From AP-15 sp045802495 (lineage in GTDB: Bacteria > Pseudomonadota > Alphaproteobacteria > ATCC43930 > CGMCC-115725): a DNA stretch of 8,696 nucleotides. The stretch lies in assembly GCA_045802495.1 (NCBI GenBank), contig JBJMQW010000518.1:1-8696 (forward strand). Direction: 5' to 3'. Below are positions 5,180 through 8,696 of the stretch, piece after piece (position 1 is the first letter of the stretch; each line of letters opens with the position of its first letter). A program made the translations under genes and the position numbers. The notes below the pieces were generated by a model. The model was not told the DNA's origin, did not search any database, and saw only the letters and a program-made list of their open reading frames with translations.

Positions 5180-6738
5180 TATCGAACTCCTCCCTTGGCG
5201 CTCTGCTCGCGCAGCTTGAAACGCTGGATCTTGCCGGTGGCGGTCTTGGGCAGGTCATCCAGGAAAATAATCCAGCGCGGGCATTTGAATGGCGCGAGCG
5301 AGGCCTTTGCGTGCCCGTCAAGAGTGCGGGCGAACTCTTCGTCGCCGCGCCTGCCCGGTCTGGCCACGACAAAGGCTTTAGGCTTGATCAGACCATCGGC
5401 ATCGGGTGTTCCGACTACCGCAGCTTCGAGAACATCCTCATGCGCGACCAGCGCCGCCTCGACCTCGGCGGGCGACACATACATGCCGCTGACTTTCAGC
5501 ATGTCGTCGCTGCGGCCGCAATAGACATAGTAGCCGTTCTCGTCTTCGAAATATTTGTCGCCGGTGCGTGTCCACGCCCCCATAAAGGTTGCCCGGCAGC
5601 GCTCGCGATTGTTCCAGTAACAGGCCGCGCTGGTGGGGCCGCTCACCAGCAGATCGCCGATTTCACCGCGCCGGACCGCGTGGCCTTCCTCGTCGAGGAT
5701 CTTCAAGTCATAGCCCGGGATCGGCCGCCCGGTGGTGCCGTAGCACACGTCACCAGGCCGATTGCTGAGGAAAATATGCAGCATCTCGGTCGAACCGATG
5801 CCGTCGAGAATGTCGACCCCGATCCGCGCCGACCAGCGGCGGCCGATTTCCTGCGGCAGGGGTTCGCCGGCCGAGACGCAGCGACGCAACGCGAGCTCCT
5901 CGGGCTTCGGCAAGTCGGGGCTTGCGAGCATCGCATTATACAATGTCGGAACCCCGTAAAAGATCGTCGGACGGTGCTCGCGCAACACCCGCGTAACCGC
6001 CGTCGGGCTCGGCCGCTCCGCCATCAACACGCTCGTCGCGCCGACCGCGAGCGGAAAGGTCAGGGCATTGCCGAGGCCGTAGGCGAAGAACAGCTTCGCC
6101 GCCGAGAAGACGACATCGCTTTCGGTGATGCCGAGGACCGGAATGGCGTAGAGCTCCGCCGTCTCGATCAGGCTCGAATGGACATGCACAGTCCCCTTTG
6201 GCCGACCGGTCGAACCCGACGAATAGAGCCAGAAGCAGGGCTCGTCCGGATGGGTCGCTGCGGTGTCTGGCTGCGTCGGCGCATCGGCCAGCAAAGCCGC
6301 GATCGATCGCTGCGCCTCGGCGCCGCCGGAGACGATCAGCTCGGGCCGGGGTTCCGGCAATCCCATCAACGCCGCCTGCATGACCGGCAGCACAGGCTCC
6401 GACACGACGACCAGCCGCGCCCGGCTGTCGGTGAGCATGAAGGCGAATTCGTCCGCGGTCAGCTGAGTGTTGACGGCAACCGGGACGACACCGGCCTTGA
6501 TCGCGCCGAGAAACGCGGTCGGAAAGTCGATCGTGTCGTGGAGGCAGAGGAGAATGCGCTGCTCGGGCTGGATACCGAGGCGGCGGACCAGGTTGGCGAA
6601 CCGATTTACCCGGTCGGCCAGCTCAGCGTAGCTGTACTGCCCGCGATCGTCGATAAAAGCCGTCTTGCCTCCCCGCCCCGCCGCCAGATTGCGCTCAATC
6701 AGATCGGCAGCGGCGTTGTATGGCGTTGCGACCGCCAT
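5179..6738 (-). CDS. Benzoate-CoA ligase family protein (AMP-forming)
   Basis: ATP-dependent acid:CoA ligase that adenylates a carboxylic acid and then forms the CoA thioester; cytosolic. With start at 6738 it has 519 residues, a normal length. Adenylate-forming motifs seen: A3 YSSGSTGRPKG (172-182), A5 DGIGSTEML (312-320), A7 RTGD (391-394), A8 GRSDDMLKVSG (408-418) and A10 PKTATGKIQR with catalytic Lys503. Stretches such as LFFAYGLGNALTFP and STEMLHIFLSNRPG are characteristic of the benzoate/hydroxybenzoate ligase branch rather than acetyl- or fatty-acyl-CoA ligases. The ATG at 6736-6738 has AGGGAGA 8 nt upstream and YNAAADL follows at once, as in the family. An upstream TTG (6798) would add 20 residues and overlap the promoter. 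Divergent from the amidase. Benzoate, a substituted benzoate or another aromatic acid is likely; which one cannot be told. Confidence 0.93.
   Translation of the reverse strand: MAVATPYNAAADLIERNLAAGRGGKTAFIDDRGQYSYAELADRVNRFANLVRRLGIQPEQRILLCLHDTIDFPTAFLGAIKAGVVPVAVNTQLTADEFAFMLTDSRARLVVVSEPVLPVMQAALMGLPEPRPELIVSGGAEAQRSIAALLADAPTQPDTAATHPDEPCFWLYSSGSTGRPKGTVHVHSSLIETAELYAIPVLGITESDVVFSAAKLFFAYGLGNALTFPLAVGATSVLMAERPSPTAVTRVLREHRPTIFYGVPTLYNAMLASPDLPKPEELALRRCVSAGEPLPQEIGRRWSARIGVDILDGIGSTEMLHIFLSNRPGDVCYGTTGRPIPGYDLKILDEEGHAVRRGEIGDLLVSGPTSAACYWNNRERCRATFMGAWTRTGDKYFEDENGYYVYCGRSDDMLKVSGMYVSPAEVEAALVAHEDVLEAAVVGTPDADGLIKPKAFVVARPGRRGDEEFARTLDGHAKASLAPFKCPRWIIFLDDLPKTATGKIQRFKLREQSAKGGVR
5187..5196 (-). 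promoter_or_regulatory. Strong Shine-Dalgarno embedded in the 3' end of the ligase gene
   Basis: AAGGGAGGAG on the minus strand, encoding Lys-Gly-Gly near the ligase C-terminus, 7 nt before the ATG that overlaps the ligase stop. Length and spacing are ideal for initiation at 5179. It is the main reason to take the small ORF seriously. Confidence 0.6.
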
Positions 6739-6745
6739 CCACCAT

Positions 6746-6752
6746 TCTCCCT
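6746..6752 (-). promoter_or_regulatory. Ribosome binding site deciding the ligase start
   Basis: AGGGAGA on the minus strand; the GGGAG core ends 8 nt before the ATG at 6736-6738. It supports that ATG against the in-frame TTG at 6798, which lacks such a site. Confidence 0.65.
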
Positions 6753-6766
6753 GTGTGGCGTCATAA

Positions 6767-6798
6767 CGAGCATTATTATCCCCGGATGCTCGGGTCAA
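6767..6798 (-). promoter_or_regulatory. Candidate ligase promoter overlapped by a perfect 7-bp dyad (operator)
   Basis: Minus strand: TTGACC (6793-6798) matches the -35 box in five of six positions. AATAAT (6772-6777) matches the -10 box in five of six at a short 15-nt spacing; TAATGC (6770-6775) is a weaker choice at 17 nt. Transcription would begin about 25-30 nt before the ligase ATG. The arms CGAGCAT (6767-6773) and ATGCTCG (6786-6792), separated by 12 nt, form a perfect inverted repeat covering the region between and over the boxes, as expected for a dimeric repressor site. The regulator is unknown. Confidence 0.45.
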
Positions 6799-6864
6799 TC
6801 ATCTGCCGCGCACCATCGCGGCGGAACCAAGCGCACCAGACACATCGGATAAGCGGGGCACGTC

Positions 6865-8696
6865 ATGTCGGATGAGAAGCCGTTCCGGCTCGAAGAGGCG
6901 ACGATTGATGAGCTGCACGAGGCCATCAAAGCGGGGCTCACAACCTGCGTTGCCGTGGTTCAGCATTATATCGAGCGCGCGCGGGCCTATAACGGCGTCT
7001 GCAGCGCGCTCGTCACGGAGGACGGCGCCTCGGTCCGCGCGGCGACCGGCGCGGTGCGGGCGGGGGCGCCGCTGCGCTTTCCGACCGACACCGCGAAGGC
7101 CTCGACGATCTTGCCTGATCTCGACAAGTACAAGGGGCCGCCCCTCGAATTCGGGCGCATGGAGCCGACCGCCTCCGATCCCGCGGTCCAACAGCAATAC
7201 GGTATGATCGCGGGGCTGCCCAATGCCGGCCAGTTGAATGCGCTGGCGACATTCAACATCAGGGGCGAGCGCTCTGTAACCTGCCGCGGCGACTTCGACC
7301 GGCACCCATCCGCGGGGCCGCTGCCTCCCGGCGCCCCGCCGGTCTGCGAGCATTTCCGCCGATTGCCCGACGCGCTCGAACGCGCCGCCGAACTCGATGC
7401 GACCTACGGGCGCGATCCCGATCTCGCCAAGATGCCGATGTATGGCGTCGTTTTCTCGTTCAAGGACCCGTTCGACACCAAGGACATGCGCACCACCGCC
7501 GGCGGCGACGCGGCCTACGACATCGATTTCCCGGCGCGCGACCATGTGCTGGTCGAGCAGTTGCGCAACAAGGGCGCCATCATCTTCGCCAAGGCGGTGT
7601 GCACCGAATACAACGGCCGGGCGGGCGATCCGGGCGGCCGGCACAAGCCCGAAAACGTCTTGCCGTCGGTGCTCGGCTACCAGCGCAGCAGCTGGGCCGG
7701 CAATCCCTCGAATCCTTACGATACGACCCGCGCCGCCTCGCTCGGCTCCAGCTCGGGCTCGGGCGTCTCGGTCAGCGCCAATTTGGTCATGTGCAGCCTG
7801 GGCGAAGAGACTCGCGCCTCGACCCGCGGACCGGCCAACCACAATGCGGTGGCCTTGATCCTGCCCCACAAGGCGATGCTGAGCTTCAACGGCGGCGCGA
7901 TCGGCGCCGACATCTATTGCGACCGCAGCGGCATCCTCGCCCGCACGATCGGGGATGCCGCCAAGGTGCTCGATGCGCTGAGGGACCCGGAGACCGGCTA
8001 TTACGACCCGCGCGACCCCTACACAACCGTACCGCGCTCTTCGGTGCTAAAGGGCTACGCTGGCCACGCCAAGCCGTCCGGCTCGCTAAAGGGCATGCGC
8101 ATCGGGGTCATCCGCGAGTCGATGCTGGTCCGCCCCGGCGACAAGACCGCCGAGCCGATCGCAGCAGCGGCGGCGGCCGAGATCAAAGCCGTCCTCGGCG
8201 GGACGCTCGGCGCGACCCTCGTCGAATCCTCGGATCCGCTATGGGAGCCCGACCGCGAGATCGAGCGAATGCACCTCGACTTCCGGCAGGGTCTCGCGCG
8301 GCTGGTGCCGGTGTTCATGCCGGATCTGCTGTTTCGGCTGGGACCGGACGGCGAGCCGGTGTTCAAGGAATTCGCAGCAGCGATCCGGCCGACCGAGTTC
8401 CTGCCCGGCAAGGTCTTCGGTTCCGGGGCAATGGCCCCGATCGACTATTGCGTCGAGCTTGCCGAAGGGCGGATCGCGCCGCCCGCCAACCTCGACATCG
8501 CCACGATCCAGGAGCAGGAGCTGGCGATGATGTTCCGCTTCCATGTCGACCAATACCTGTCGCGCCGCGCCGCCGACTGGCGGGAGCGAGGCTTCACCGA
8601 GAGCCTCGCCGATTTCGCGGCGCTCAACGCGCGCTCCAAATTCTGGGGCGACGACGGGCGCGCCGGGTTCAAGAACTGGGAAGAGGTCAGCGACCC
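6865..8696 (+). CDS. Amidase-signature family hydrolase, C-terminus cut by window edge
   Basis: Ser-cisSer-Lys hydrolase of C-N (or related) bonds; 610 residues are present and the frame is open to the right edge. Seen: the family N-terminal helix EATIDELHEAIKAGLTT (9-25), YGVVFSFKDPFDTKDMRTTAGG with catalytic Lys200, LGSSSGSG with the cis-Ser probably Ser295, and LGEETRAST with nucleophile Ser319, 24 residues on, as in FAAH and peptide amidase. IYCDRSGILARTIGDAA follows as in the family. Two oddities: the usual GG before the nucleophile reads RA (317-318), and about 100 extra residues (near 60-165, with DLDKYKGPPLEFGRMEPT) precede the Lys. At more than 610 residues it exceeds the usual 450-520. 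The start is the first ATG after an in-frame TAA at 6850; a GGGG run lies upstream. Divergent from the ligase. Substrate unknown. Confidence 0.9.
   Translation, partial: MSDEKPFRLEEATIDELHEAIKAGLTTCVAVVQHYIERARAYNGVCSALVTEDGASVRAATGAVRAGAPLRFPTDTAKASTILPDLDKYKGPPLEFGRMEPTASDPAVQQQYGMIAGLPNAGQLNALATFNIRGERSVTCRGDFDRHPSAGPLPPGAPPVCEHFRRLPDALERAAELDATYGRDPDLAKMPMYGVVFSFKDPFDTKDMRTTAGGDAAYDIDFPARDHVLVEQLRNKGAIIFAKAVCTEYNGRAGDPGGRHKPENVLPSVLGYQRSSWAGNPSNPYDTTRAASLGSSSGSGVSVSANLVMCSLGEETRASTRGPANHNAVALILPHKAMLSFNGGAIGADIYCDRSGILARTIGDAAKVLDALRDPETGYYDPRDPYTTVPRSSVLKGYAGHAKPSGSLKGMRIGVIRESMLVRPGDKTAEPIAAAAAAEIKAVLGGTLGATLVESSDPLWEPDREIERMHLDFRQGLARLVPVFMPDLLFRLGPDGEPVFKEFAAAIRPTEFLPGKVFGSGAMAPIDYCVELAEGRIAPPANLDIATIQEQELAMMFRFHVDQYLSRRAADWRERGFTESLADFAALNARSKFWGDDGRAGFKNWEEVSD

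Noticed and set aside
5058..5372. 104-aa minus-strand frame across the ligase end
   Set aside because: It is out of frame with the ligase C-terminal motifs and overlaps them; a shadow.
6739..6798. Ligase start at TTG 6798 (539 aa)
   Set aside because: It would add 20 residues unlike the family start, has no ribosome site, and coincides with the -35-like TTGACC.
5311..6852. 513-aa plus-strand open frame
   Set aside because: Antisense to the ligase, which carries all adenylate-forming motifs; no recognisable features in the translation.
6799..7869. 356-aa minus-strand open frame
   Set aside because: Lies antisense to the amidase, which has clear family motifs in the plus frame. The Arg/Gly/Ala-rich translation shows no domain and arises from GC-rich codon bias.

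Overview
The window is GC-rich with the codon use of a high-GC proteobacterium. An alphaproteobacterium (Rhodospirillales/Acetobacteraceae or Rhizobiales type) is my best guess, from the style of the RTX protein's C-terminus, the benzoate-CoA-ligase-type enzyme and the amidase subfamily. No rRNA or tRNA is present to anchor taxonomy. Six main genes were found: five on the minus strand, and one on the plus strand that runs off the right edge. A strong candidate small gene lies between two of them.

Left third (1-2111, minus strand, read right to left): a compact cassette of a GT8-like glycosyltransferase, a 179-aa unrecognised protein with a short coiled-coil start, and a family 2 glycosyltransferase cut by the left edge. 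Gaps are 30 and 9 bp, so this looks like an operon that builds or decorates a surface glycan. Upstream lie an AT-rich perfect 16-bp palindrome and a double hairpin that probably ends transcription of the preceding gene.

Middle (2338-3618, minus strand): a 426-aa RTX-type protein with a short N-terminal domain, 30 uninterrupted nonapeptide repeats and a C-terminal domain resembling type I secretion targeting regions. The repeats alternate in sequence (18-residue period) and carry a 90-residue super-repeat. An AT-richer stretch of about 236 bp precedes it and probably carries its promoter.

Right half (3855-6738, minus strand): an AMP-forming ligase of the benzoate-CoA ligase family, then a 29-codon Cys-Gly ORF that starts inside the ligase stop (TAATG) behind a near-perfect Shine-Dalgarno, then a single-lipoyl 2-oxoacid dehydrogenase E2 with no E1 or E3 beside it. 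The ligase is divergent from a long amidase-signature hydrolase (6865 onward, plus strand, truncated). The shared spacer holds a plausible promoter overlapped by a perfect 7-bp dyad. By inference, the right half handles aromatic or other carboxylic acids: amide hydrolysis gives an acid, the ligase gives acyl-CoA, and the E2 transfers an acyl group to CoA from a 2-oxoacid. The substrates cannot be read from sequence alone.

The only long genes are these six. The other long open frames, on either strand, are codon-bias shadows of them. No tRNA, rRNA, CRISPR array, insertion sequence or integrase was seen.
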